From: Roseovarius carneus
GTDB lineage: Bacteria > Pseudomonadota > Alphaproteobacteria > Rhodobacterales > Rhodobacteraceae
Length of the DNA: 64,000 nucleotides
Direction: 5' to 3'
Assembly (NCBI RefSeq): GCF_020141465.1
Contig: NZ_JAHSPD010000001.1
Coordinates: 2,400,374-2,464,373 of the forward strand
Position 1 is the first letter of the stretch, and every line of letters starts with the position of its first letter. The notes under the pieces were generated by a model. It saw nothing but the letters and a program-made list of their open reading frames with translations. It was not told the origin of the DNA and did no database searches. The translations under genes were made by a program, and so were the position numbers. Below, in pieces: positions 55,750 through 62,872 of this stretch.

Positions 55750-56328
55750 TCATATCCCGCGCGCCAGATCGAACCGCCGCTCAGACCCGCCGCTCAGCGC
55801 GTAAACACAACCTTGTCCGTTGCTCAGGTGGCTGAGATCGGTCCGCGAAAGGCCCATAACCTGCCCGCGCAGCACCTGCCCCAGCATCCCGTGTGCGACG
55901 ATGATCGCGGGCGCGTCCAGATCGCTCAGGAACGCGGCGACACGCGCCTCAAGCCCCTCCCAGCCCTCGCCGCCGGGCGCGGACGTGTATGTATCAAGCT
56001 CGGACGAGCCCTCCGGCAAACCGGCTTTCAGCGCGCCTTCCCATGCGCCTGTATCAATCTCACTCAAGCGCGGATCGTCGCACCACTGCACACCGGGCAA
56101 CGCCAAAGCTGCGGTCTGCTGCGCACGGCCAAGGGGGGAGACGTAAATCCCGCCGCCCGCGGCCAACACCTGAGGGATAATCGGCACCATCAGCCGAGCC
56201 TGCATCCGCGCCTGAGCAAGGCCCAGATCGGTCAGAGGAGAATCAAGCCCGCCCTGAATACGCCGCGCAAGATTCCATTCCGTCTGACCATGGCGCAAAA
56301 ACCATATATCGGGGTACTTTGCAGTCAT
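55750..56328 (-). CDS. Histidine phosphatase (phosphoglycerate-mutase-like) protein
   Basis: 192 aa. The RHG signature is WFLRHGQTEWN, followed by RIQGGLDSPLTDLGLAQA, the second arginine in YVSPLGRAQQTA, EIDTGAWEG and the second histidine in IIVAHGMLGQVLRG. These are all the catalytic residues of the branch 1 histidine phosphatases (CobC/GpmB-like). The substrate is unknown. It lies between two valine tRNA genes on the same strand. Confidence 0.9.
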   Translation of the reverse strand: MTAKYPDIWFLRHGQTEWNLARRIQGGLDSPLTDLGLAQARMQARLMVPIIPQVLAAGGGIYVSPLGRAQQTAALALPGVQWCDDPRLSEIDTGAWEGALKAGLPEGSSELDTYTSAPGGEGWEGLEARVAAFLSDLDAPAIIVAHGMLGQVLRGQVMGLSRTDLSHLSNGQGCVYALSGGSERRFDLARGI

Positions 56329-56363
56329 CAGAGGACGGCCTTAGTAACGTAGTCTAGGGAAAA

Positions 56364-56438
56364 TGGTGGGTGATAAGAGATTTGAACTCCTGACATCTTC
56401 GATGTGAACGAAGCGCTCTACCACTGAGCTAATCACCC
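56364..56438 (-). tRNA. tRNA-Val (anticodon CAC)
   Basis: On the minus strand GGGTGATTAGCTCAGTGG starts the acceptor and D arms. The anticodon loop CGTTCACATCG has anticodon CAC, the T-loop is AGTTCAAATC, and the acceptor closes TATCACCC, discriminator A and encoded CCA at 56366-56364. It closely resembles the UAC gene, so the pair probably arose by duplication. Confidence 0.95.
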
Positions 56439-56456
56439 GTGCCGCAGTTTCTAGCG

Positions 56457-56999
56457 TCACTCCTGCTCGTCTGCAACAGGTTCTTTGCCCGGCCCGGCGC
56501 GGACGCCTTGAGGCTTGGGCTGGCGGATCTTGGCGACGATAATGCGCGCGGCGGGCGTGTCTTTGATCCGGTTGTGCTTGAGCTTGCCAAAAGGTTGCAG
56601 GTTCAGCGCGCGCCCTTCGGCAATCGCCTCGCCAAGAACTTCGAGCATGGCCTCGATCACGGGCTTGGCGTGTTTCTTCGCCACGTCCGAGCGCTCCACA
56701 ACTTTCGCCATAAGCTCTTGTTTTTTCATCTCGGGATTGCTGTTTTCGGGGGATGTGTCATCGGATATGCCCGCACCCATCGCATCTTGCGCCGCCACAG
56801 GCGGCTTGGGGATGAGGCCCGGCGTGGGCTTTTTGGCGACTTGCGCGCCCGGCGTAGGCTTGGCAGAGGGTGACGGCGGCACAGGCGTGGTGACCCGGCG
56901 GGGGTTTTCACCGGATTGCACAGGCTTGGCGGATGCGGCTTTAGTGGTTTTGGGAGCTGCGGGCTTGGTCTTGGCGCCCGAGGATTTACGGCCTGTCAT
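56457..56999 (-). CDS. HU-family DNA-binding protein with a long Lys/Ala/Pro N-terminal tail
   Basis: 180 aa. Residues 1-90 are a disordered basic tail (MTGRKSSGAKTKPAAPKTTK and more Lys-Pro-Ala text), reminiscent of histone H1. Residues 91-160 match an HU/IHF subunit: MKKQELMAKVVERSDVAKKH, VIEAMLEVLGEAIAEGRALNLQPFGKLKHNR. The DNA-binding beta-arm looks short. AGGAGG lies 8 nt before the ATG at 56999; an earlier in-frame ATG lacks a site. Probably a nucleoid protein additional to the usual HU and IHF of the genome. Confidence 0.82.
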   Translation of the reverse strand: MTGRKSSGAKTKPAAPKTTKAASAKPVQSGENPRRVTTPVPPSPSAKPTPGAQVAKKPTPGLIPKPPVAAQDAMGAGISDDTSPENSNPEMKKQELMAKVVERSDVAKKHAKPVIEAMLEVLGEAIAEGRALNLQPFGKLKHNRIKDTPAARIIVAKIRQPKPQGVRAGPGKEPVADEQE

Positions 57000-57137
57000 T
57001 TGAGAGTCCTCCTGCATTCGCTGCATTATTTATTGCCTGAAAACAAGCTACGCGGCGCGCAGGAAAATGGCTAGCGCCTGTTGACCTTGCTGGAAAACGG
57101 TCGGTAAAATAGCAACATCGATGATTGGGGAATTATA

Positions 57138-57359
57138 ATGAAGACTTCTACAATAACACGCGGGCTGACATTGGCCCTCGCTCTTGGGATCACGCTTGCC
57201 GTGGCCGCGTCGCCTGCGATGGCCGGGAGCCTGGCCGATCCCATCGTCGCGCCCGAAGTGGTGGCAGAAGCCGCTGTCGAGAGCAGCTCAGATGACTGGC
57301 AGGGCATGATTGCCTTGCTTGCGGTTGGGCTTATCCTTGCGGGCGCTATGGGAATCTGA
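57138..57359 (+). CDS. Small secreted/membrane protein, function unknown
   Basis: 73 aa: a signal peptide MKTSTITRGLTLALALGITL ending near AMA, an acidic linker (DPIVAPEVVAEAAVESSSDD) and a C-terminal hydrophobic stretch (MIALLAVGLILAGAMGI). GGGGAAT precedes the ATG. Similar short Asp-Pro/Val-rich proteins with a C-terminal helix are familiar in Rhodobacteraceae, without a known role. It is a single gene between two minus-strand genes; the 108 bp downstream hold no clear terminator. Confidence 0.7.
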   Translation: MKTSTITRGLTLALALGITLAVAASPAMAGSLADPIVAPEVVAEAAVESSSDDWQGMIALLAVGLILAGAMGI

Positions 57360-57467
57360 GAGCAGGCTGCCGCCGCTTTCAGAGCCGTGATGCACCGTCC
57401 CCTGCCCGCTGCGGGCCGGCGGGAACCTGTGGTCTGTTGATCAGCATGGGCAAGTGGTGCGCCGTTC

Positions 57468-59027
57468 CTAGCGTCCTTTGAAGAGACCACCAAGGATGCC
57501 ACGCACGATGCGGCGTCCTGTTGTCCCTTTCATCTCCTTCAACAGCGCATTACCAACAGCCGCGCCGATCTGTGAGCCGAATCCGCCGAGTTCTGGCGCA
57601 TCCGGGGTCCGCGCCGTTGAGCGCGCCACGCGCTTGCCGGAATACCTCCGCGCTGCGTTAAACTCGCGCTCAGCGATGGATTGCTCCTCTGCCACCGTTT
57701 CGGCCTTCAGGGCTTCTTGCGCGGCTTCGCCCGCGCGCTTGGCGAGGATTTCATAAGCCGAGAGGCGGTCAACCACCTCCTCATATTTGCCCGCAAGATG
57801 GGAGGCCGCGATGGCGGCGCGGCGCTCGGCCTCGGTCAGCGGCCCAAGCTTCGAGGATGGCGGGCGAATGAGCGTGCGCTCGACAATGCCCGGCACGCCC
57901 TTGTCGGCGAGCATGGAGGTCACGGCCTCGCCCACCCCAACATCGCGGATCGCATCCACCGTGCTAAAGCGCGCGTTCGGGCGATAGGTCTCGGCGGCGC
58001 GGCTGAGCGCCTTGCGGTCACGCGCGGTGAAAGCGCGCAGCGCGTGTTGAAAGCGGTTGCCCAATTGGCCGAGAATATCCTCGGGCACGTCATCGGGGTT
58101 TTGGGTGATGAAATAGACCCCAACCCCTTTGGAGCGGATCAAGCGCGCAACCTGCTCAACCTTATCAACCAGCGCCTTGGGCGCGTCATCAAAGAGCAGA
58201 TGCGCCTCATCAAAGAAGAAAACCAGCTTGGGCTTGTCCGGATCACCCACCTCGGGAAGGGTCTCGAAAAGCTCGCTCAGGAGCCACAAAAGGAAGGTCG
58301 CGTAAAGGCGCGGCGCGCCCATCAGCTTGTCTGCCGCGAGGATGTTGATCCGGCCCCGCCCGTCCGGCGCATGGCTCATGAGGTCCGCAAGCTCCAGCGC
58401 AGGCTCGCCAAAAAGGCTCGCACCCCCCTGGTTTTCCAGCACCATCAGCTGTCGCTGGATCGCGCCCACAGATTGCGGCGAGACGTTGCCATAGCGCAGC
58501 GAGAGCGTGTCGCGGTTCTCGCCCACCCAAACCAGCAGCGCCTGAAGATCCTTGAGATCAAGCAACGGCATGCCCTGCTCATCGGCCACGCGAAACGCGA
58601 TGTTCATGATGCCCTCTTGGGCCTCGGTCAGCTCCATCAGGCGGCTCAGCAGGAGCGGCCCCATCTCGGCGACGGTGGTGCGCACGGGGTGGCCTGCCTT
58701 GCCGAAAAGGTCCCAGAAGGTGACGGGAAACGCCTCGTATGTGTAGTCCTCAAATCCGATCTTTTCCGCGCGCGAGGTGAACGCACCGTGCAGCTTGAAA
58801 TCGGCGCTTCCGGGGGCTGCGAGGCCCGAGAGGTCCCCCTTCACATCGGACAAAAACACCGGCACGCCTGCGGCGGAGAACCCTTCGGCGAGGATTTGGA
58901 GCGTCACCGTCTTGCCCGTTCCCGTGGCCCCGGCAATCAGGCCATGACGGTTCGCGTATTTCAACAAGAGGCCCTGTGTCTCGTTATAATCCGCGCCGCC
59001 ACCACCGATAAAAATATGTGATCCCAA
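57468..59027 (-). CDS. HerA-like ATPase/helicase of the DUF853 family
   Basis: 519 aa from a TTG at 59027 with GGGGGCAGGG upstream; an ATG 14 codons earlier lacks a ribosome site and adds non-conserved residues. Starts IFIGGGGADYNETQGLLLKYANRHGLIAGATGTGKTVTLQ with Walker A GATGTGKT. Walker B is LVFFFDEAHLLFDD, followed by IRSKGVGVYFITQNPDDVPEDILGQLGNRFQHALRAF, typical of DUF853. A coiled, basic C-terminal region ends GTTGRRIVRGILGGLFKGR. Related to FtsK/HerA pumps; the cellular role is unclear. Confidence 0.9.
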   Translation of the reverse strand: MGSHIFIGGGGADYNETQGLLLKYANRHGLIAGATGTGKTVTLQILAEGFSAAGVPVFLSDVKGDLSGLAAPGSADFKLHGAFTSRAEKIGFEDYTYEAFPVTFWDLFGKAGHPVRTTVAEMGPLLLSRLMELTEAQEGIMNIAFRVADEQGMPLLDLKDLQALLVWVGENRDTLSLRYGNVSPQSVGAIQRQLMVLENQGGASLFGEPALELADLMSHAPDGRGRINILAADKLMGAPRLYATFLLWLLSELFETLPEVGDPDKPKLVFFFDEAHLLFDDAPKALVDKVEQVARLIRSKGVGVYFITQNPDDVPEDILGQLGNRFQHALRAFTARDRKALSRAAETYRPNARFSTVDAIRDVGVGEAVTSMLADKGVPGIVERTLIRPPSSKLGPLTEAERRAAIAASHLAGKYEEVVDRLSAYEILAKRAGEAAQEALKAETVAEEQSIAEREFNAARRYSGKRVARSTARTPDAPELGGFGSQIGAAVGNALLKEMKGTTGRRIVRGILGGLFKGR

Positions 59028-59157
59028 TGCCCTGCCCCCGGCCCTGCAAAATACATGCCCATTTAGCATACAAACTTAACCATTTGGCGCCAGTATAAAC
59101 CTCGTTCCGGCCCTTCATGCCCTCTTACGGCTGGAATAATGTCCACCCTGTCAGACT

Positions 59158-59186
59158 GGCCGCGCCTTCGGGTGCGGCCTTTTTTC
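59158..59186 (+). terminator. Orphan intrinsic terminator, plus strand
   Basis: GGCCGCGCC (59158-59166) pairs with GGTGCGGCC (59171-59179), one G:T pair, around a TTCG tetraloop, and runs into TTTTTT. The gene to its left is on the minus strand and starts at 59027, so any transcript it ends must begin within about 130 bases. Confidence 0.85.
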
Positions 59187-59284
59187 TCGGGCCCTTTCTT
59201 GGATCTTTTTAGGCTTTTCTTTCGGTCCCAAACGGCATGATTTTGGCTGTTGACGGCGAATCCGTTCTGACCTAGCCTCTCGAT

Positions 59285-59356
59285 CAAACGATAAGTCGGC
59301 CAAGTCCGGCAGGGAGACGACGAAAAAGGGGCCTCAATTTAAGGTCCCTTTTTCTA
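59285..59356 (+). ncRNA. Candidate small RNA upstream of the IalB-type gene
   Basis: A promoter-like pair precedes it: TTGACG (59250-59255), 17 bp, TAGCCT (59273-59278), putting the start near 59285. The RNA begins with a weak hairpin in which GTCG (59295-59298) and CGAC (59318-59321) enclose GCC/GGC pairs. It ends with a strong 12-bp stem, GAAAAAGGGGCC (59322-59333) and GGTCCCTTTTTC (59343-59354), whose T-run forms the terminator. Length about 72 nt, followed by 165 bp of non-coding DNA. No coding potential seen. Confidence 0.6.
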
Positions 59357-59521
59357 TGAAGCCCTGATCGCTAAGACCTTACGGATAGTTGAGAGTTTCA
59401 CCCGGCCCGGCCCTGCGGATTTCCGCCTTGCGCCGCTGCCTTGCTTAGGATTTTATCCTGACACGTGTCGCGCGCCATGTTAGAGCGCTGCTTGATTTCA
59501 AATACACTGGATGGGGACAAA

Positions 59522-60148
59522 ATGCCCAAATCACTTTCCATACTCTCTTTTGCCGCCGCTTTGGCGCTTGGCTCAGCCGCGCTGGCGCAGGAGGCCACAA
59601 CAGAGGGTGCTGAAGGCACTGCCCCTGCCGCAGAGGCCGCCCCCGAGGGAGACACCTCCGCGTTTGCCACAGGCACCGAAGTTACCGAGGCCGCGAGTCC
59701 GAGCTACATCAAAGAGACCTTTGGTGATTGGAGCCTGCGATGCTTCCGGATGCCTGAGGGGCAGGAAGATGCGTGCCAGCTCTACCAATTGCTGCGCGAA
59801 GAGGCGGGTAACCCGATTGCTGAATTCAGCCTCTTTCGGATCGCGGAAGGCGGGCCGGCGGTTGCTGGCGCGTCTGTGATCGTGCCTTTGGTCACGCTGC
59901 TCCCTGCCGAGCTGAAAATCGCGATCGATGGTGGCACTGCGAAAAGCTATCCCTACCGGGTTTGCACTGAAGTGGGTTGTATCGCGCAGCTTGGCCTGAC
60001 CGATGCGGATGTTGAAGCGTTCAAGCAAGGGGCCAATGCAACAATCACGCTCGTGCCCGCCCAAGCGCCCGACCAGCAGGTCAATATCAACGTCTCGCTC
60101 AGCGGGTTCACCGCAGGGTTTGAAGCAGTCTCGACCTTCGCAGAGTAA
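59522..60148 (+). CDS. Invasion-associated locus B (IalB) family periplasmic protein
   Basis: 208 aa from an ATG with GGGGAC upstream; an earlier in-frame ATG at 59465 adds residues with no signal character. Signal peptide MPKSLSILSFAAALALGSAA cut near LAQ, a low-complexity Ala/Glu/Thr linker to about residue 58, then the IalB domain: ETFGDWSLRCFRMPEGQEDACQLYQLL, FRIAEGGPAVAGASVIVPLVTLLPAELKIAIDG, YRVCTEVGCIAQLGL. Four cysteines probably form two disulfides. IalB was named in Bartonella, but the family is widespread in free-living alphaproteobacteria and its function is unknown. Confidence 0.9.
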   Translation: MPKSLSILSFAAALALGSAALAQEATTEGAEGTAPAAEAAPEGDTSAFATGTEVTEAASPSYIKETFGDWSLRCFRMPEGQEDACQLYQLLREEAGNPIAEFSLFRIAEGGPAVAGASVIVPLVTLLPAELKIAIDGGTAKSYPYRVCTEVGCIAQLGLTDADVEAFKQGANATITLVPAQAPDQQVNINVSLSGFTAGFEAVSTFAE

Positions 60149-60170
60149 GTTCCCAAGAATGAATTTTCAG

Positions 60171-60200
60171 CGCGGCCCCCCTAATAACGGGCCGCGTTTT
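60171..60200 (+). terminator. Intrinsic terminator of the IalB-type gene
   Basis: CGCGGCCC (60171-60178) pairs perfectly with GGGCCGCG (60189-60196), followed by TTTT. It also lies downstream of the convergent fabF-type gene. Confidence 0.85.
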
Positions 60201-60251
60201 GCGTTTCAGAGCGTATCGGTTTCAATTTAATTCGGTTAAATACAAAGCGCT

Positions 60252-61463
60252 TTAGATGAAGCGGCGCAAGGCCAGAACAGCGTTCAACCCGCCAAAGGCA
60301 AACGCGTTCGATAGTGCCACATCCACCTTTGCCTCGCGGGCCACATTAGGCACGACGTCGAGCGCGCATTCCGGGTCTGGTTCCTCATAGCTGATGGTCG
60401 GCGCGACGATCCCGTCGCGCAGCGCCATGATACAGGCCAAAAGCTCAACCGCCCCTGTGGCGCCGATCAGATGCCCGTGCATGGATTTGGTCGAGGAGAT
60501 CATCAGGTTATTCGCGTGCGCCCCGAACACATCGGCCACAGCTGCACATTCGGTTTTGTCATTGGCCGCCGTCCCAGTGCCGTGAGCGTTGATATATCCC
60601 ACATCCTCGGGGTTCACCCGCGCGTCCTGCATGGCTCCAGCGATGGCGCGTGCTGCCCCTTGTTTGGAGGGCATCACAATGTCAGCGGCATCCGAGGACA
60701 TCGCGTGGCCAATCACCTCGGCTATGATCTCGGCCCCACGAGCGCGGGCGTGGGCGTACTCCTCAAAGACGAAGATCCCAGCCCCCTCGCCCTGCACCAT
60801 TCCGTTGCGATTGGCCGAGAAGGGTCGACACGCATCGCGTGACATAACACGCAAGCCCTCCCACGCCTTCACCCCGCCAAAGCACAGCATGGATTCCGAC
60901 CCCCCCGTGACCATCACCGGGGCAAGCCCGCCATGGACCATCTGAAACGCCTGCGCCATCGCGTGATTGGACGAGGCGCAAGCAGTGGAGACGGTGAAGC
61001 TTGGCCCTTTGAGGTTGAATTCCATCGACACATGGCTCGCGGCGGCGTTGTTCATAAGCTTGGGCACGACGAAAGGATGCACACGGTTCTTGCCCTCCTC
61101 ATAAACGGAGCGGTAGTTTTCATCGAGCGTGGTCATGCCCCCGCCTGAATTGCCCAAGATAACGCCCGCGCGCGCGGCCAACTCACCAGAGAATTCCAGC
61201 CCTGACTGGCCAATCGCCTCGCGTGCGGCAATCAACGTGAATTGGGTGAACCGATCATAAAGCGATAGCTGCTGGCGGTTGAACGCGGCCTCGGCGTCAT
61301 AGCCTTTTACCTGGCCGCCGATGCGGATCGAGAGACGCTCCACATCATGAAACTCCAGCGGGCCGATGCCGCAGCGCCCTTCGCGCATCGCCTCAAGCGT
61401 GCTCGGCACATCCCGACCCAGCGCATTGATCGTGCCCGCGCCGGTGATAACGACGCGCTTCAC
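60252..61463 (-). CDS. fabF: Beta-ketoacyl-ACP synthase II-type enzyme linked to a dedicated ACP and lpxD
   Basis: 403-aa condensing enzyme: catalytic triad C162 (TVSTACASS), H294 (INAHGTGT) and H331 (SMHGHLIGATGAVE), with K326. The N-terminus MKRVVITGAGTINALGRDV is standard for FabF/KAS II. It starts 4 bases inside the end of the acyl carrier protein gene, next to lpxD. This linkage resembles the acpXL-fabF-type clusters of rhizobia that build unusual lipid A acyl chains. It is therefore more likely a specialised KAS than the housekeeping fabF, which normally follows acpP and fabG. Confidence 0.9.
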   Translation of the reverse strand: MKRVVITGAGTINALGRDVPSTLEAMREGRCGIGPLEFHDVERLSIRIGGQVKGYDAEAAFNRQQLSLYDRFTQFTLIAAREAIGQSGLEFSGELAARAGVILGNSGGGMTTLDENYRSVYEEGKNRVHPFVVPKLMNNAAASHVSMEFNLKGPSFTVSTACASSNHAMAQAFQMVHGGLAPVMVTGGSESMLCFGGVKAWEGLRVMSRDACRPFSANRNGMVQGEGAGIFVFEEYAHARARGAEIIAEVIGHAMSSDAADIVMPSKQGAARAIAGAMQDARVNPEDVGYINAHGTGTAANDKTECAAVADVFGAHANNLMISSTKSMHGHLIGATGAVELLACIMALRDGIVAPTISYEEPDPECALDVVPNVAREAKVDVALSNAFAFGGLNAVLALRRFI

Positions 61464-61717
61464 GACTGCTCTTTGATCAGACGCTGGATACCATCCATGA
61501 TGCTGCGCACCGATGTGATATCGAAATCACTCTCGCTCGGCTCATTGGCGTTGAAGGGAACATTGATATCAAACGCCTCTTCGATGGCAAAGATCGCCTC
61601 CACCAACCCTAGACTGTCGATGCCCAGGTCCTCAAGGCTACTGTCAAGCGTCACGTCCGACGGCTCCAGCATGGCCTGATCGGCAATGATGGAAATCACG
61701 CGCTGTTCGATATCCAT
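61460..61717 (-). CDS. Specialised acyl carrier protein
   Basis: 85 aa, acidic, with the phosphopantetheine site DLGIDSLGLVEAIFAIEEAF (S35). It differs clearly from housekeeping AcpP (which reads DSLDTVELVMAFEEEF) and has an extra segment FNANEPSESDFDITSVRSIMD, so it may serve a dedicated acyl chain, as AcpXL or NodF do. It overlaps the KAS gene by 4 bases and lies 30 bases after lpxD. Confidence 0.92.
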   Translation of the reverse strand: MDIEQRVISIIADQAMLEPSDVTLDSSLEDLGIDSLGLVEAIFAIEEAFDINVPFNANEPSESDFDITSVRSIMDGIQRLIKEQS

Positions 61718-61747
61718 GGCGACCCCCTTTGGTGCGTTGAGGCTGAT

Positions 61748-62839
61748 TTAGTCACTCGCACTCTGGTTGAAAACCGCTTTCTTGAGGCGGTCCACCTCTT
61801 TGTAGAGGCGACTGAGGCGGCGCATACCCTTATACATTTCCACATGAGCATCCATTTTCATCGCAGGATAGCCCAGCATGACACGGCCCGCCGGGATATT
61901 GCTGAGTACTTTGGTGCCGCCGCCACAGATCACATTATCCCCAATAAAGAGGTTGTCACCGACGCCCACCTGACCACCCAGCACCACGTTGCTGCCAATA
62001 CGGCTGGAGCCTGCGACGCCGACCAAACCGCACAGAAGCGTATCGGTGCCCACGACCACATTATGCGCGACCATCACCAATGTATCGATCTTCGTGCGAT
62101 CCCCGATGATCGTGTCACGAATCGTGCCGCGATCAATCGCGGCATTGGCGCCGATCTCCACATCATCGCCGATCCGCACAGAACCCAGCGAATGGATGCG
62201 TGCATAGCTTTGCGCCGCAGCATCCCCCTGATCCCCGAGGCTTGCGCGGGCATGCTCCACCTGCGACGGCTCGGGTGTCACGAAGCTGAACCCGTCGCCG
62301 CCCAGAACCGCGCCGGGATTGATGATTACGCGCGCACCGATCTTCACACGGGCCGCGATCCGCACGCCTTCGCGGATAAGACAGTCCTCAGCGATCCGCG
62401 CATCCGCACCGATGCTGACCTGCGGTCCGATGCGGCAGCCCGCGCCGATCTCGGCACCTGCCCCAATCACGCTGAGCGGGCCGATATGGACGCCCGCCGC
62501 GAGTTTGGCCTCGGGGTGAATAACCGCCGTGGGGTGAACACCATCGCCCCAGCCCTCGCCGATATCCATCATCGCGGTGAGATGGGACATCGCATAGCGC
62601 GGGCGCGGCGCGATGATCGCCGCCTCCAGCCCGAGCGCCTGCCAATCCGCCCCCTCCCAAAGCATCGCCGCACGTGCAGCGCCCTGCCCCAGCGCTTCCG
62701 CATAGGCGGGCTTGGTAGCCAGTGCGAGATCTGTGGCGCTTGCATCCTGAGGTTCGGCCAGAGCCGTTATCTCAATATCTAAAGCGCCCAGAGCTTTCGC
62801 CCCGAGCGCCTCGGCAATCTGCTTTACTGTATAGGCCAT
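61748..62839 (-). CDS. lpxD: UDP-3-O-(3-hydroxyacyl)glucosamine N-acyltransferase
   Basis: 363-aa lipid A enzyme adding the second 3-hydroxyacyl chain from ACP. The N-terminal uridine-binding domain begins [19 protein letters not shown] left-handed beta-helix of hexapeptide repeats then carries the catalytic His region [18 protein letters not shown] and ends [20 protein letters not shown]. Complete length. It precedes the specialised ACP and KAS genes on the same strand, so the operon as a whole points to lipid A or outer-membrane lipid synthesis. Confidence 0.96.
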   Translation of the reverse strand: MAYTVKQIAEALGAKALGALDIEITALAEPQDASATDLALATKPAYAEALGQGAARAAMLWEGADWQALGLEAAIIAPRPRYAMSHLTAMMDIGEGWGDGVHPTAVIHPEAKLAAGVHIGPLSVIGAGAEIGAGCRIGPQVSIGADARIAEDCLIREGVRIAARVKIGARVIINPGAVLGGDGFSFVTPEPSQVEHARASLGDQGDAAAQSYARIHSLGSVRIGDDVEIGANAAIDRGTIRDTIIGDRTKIDTLVMVAHNVVVGTDTLLCGLVGVAGSSRIGSNVVLGGQVGVGDNLFIGDNVICGGGTKVLSNIPAGRVMLGYPAMKMDAHVEMYKGMRRLSRLYKEVDRLKKAVFNQSASD

Positions 62840-62847
62840 CTGATCAC

Positions 62848-62872
62848 CCCCGCGTTACGGGGGATATTTAGC
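62848..62872 (+). repeat. Partial copy of the short dispersed intergenic repeat
   Basis: CCCCCGCGTTACGGGGGATATTTA in the 28-bp gap between the L,D-transpeptidase and lpxD genes contains the CCCCC/GGGGG hairpin and the GGGGATATTT core. Confidence 0.45.

Larger units (their letters stand above)
59028..59521. other. Gene-free interval between the DUF853 gene and the IalB-type gene
   Basis: 494 bp with no convincing protein gene. It holds a TATACT -10-like box on the minus strand (59096-59091), suitable for the DUF853 gene, a plus-strand orphan terminator (59158-59186), and a plus-strand candidate small RNA (59285-59356), both listed separately. The last 165 bp before the IalB-type gene show nothing further that I recognise. 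Confidence 0.6.

Noticed and set aside
57681-59021. 446-codon plus-strand frame opposite the DUF853 ATPase gene
   Set aside because: Composition is that of a reverse-complement shadow; the minus-strand gene carries Walker motifs.
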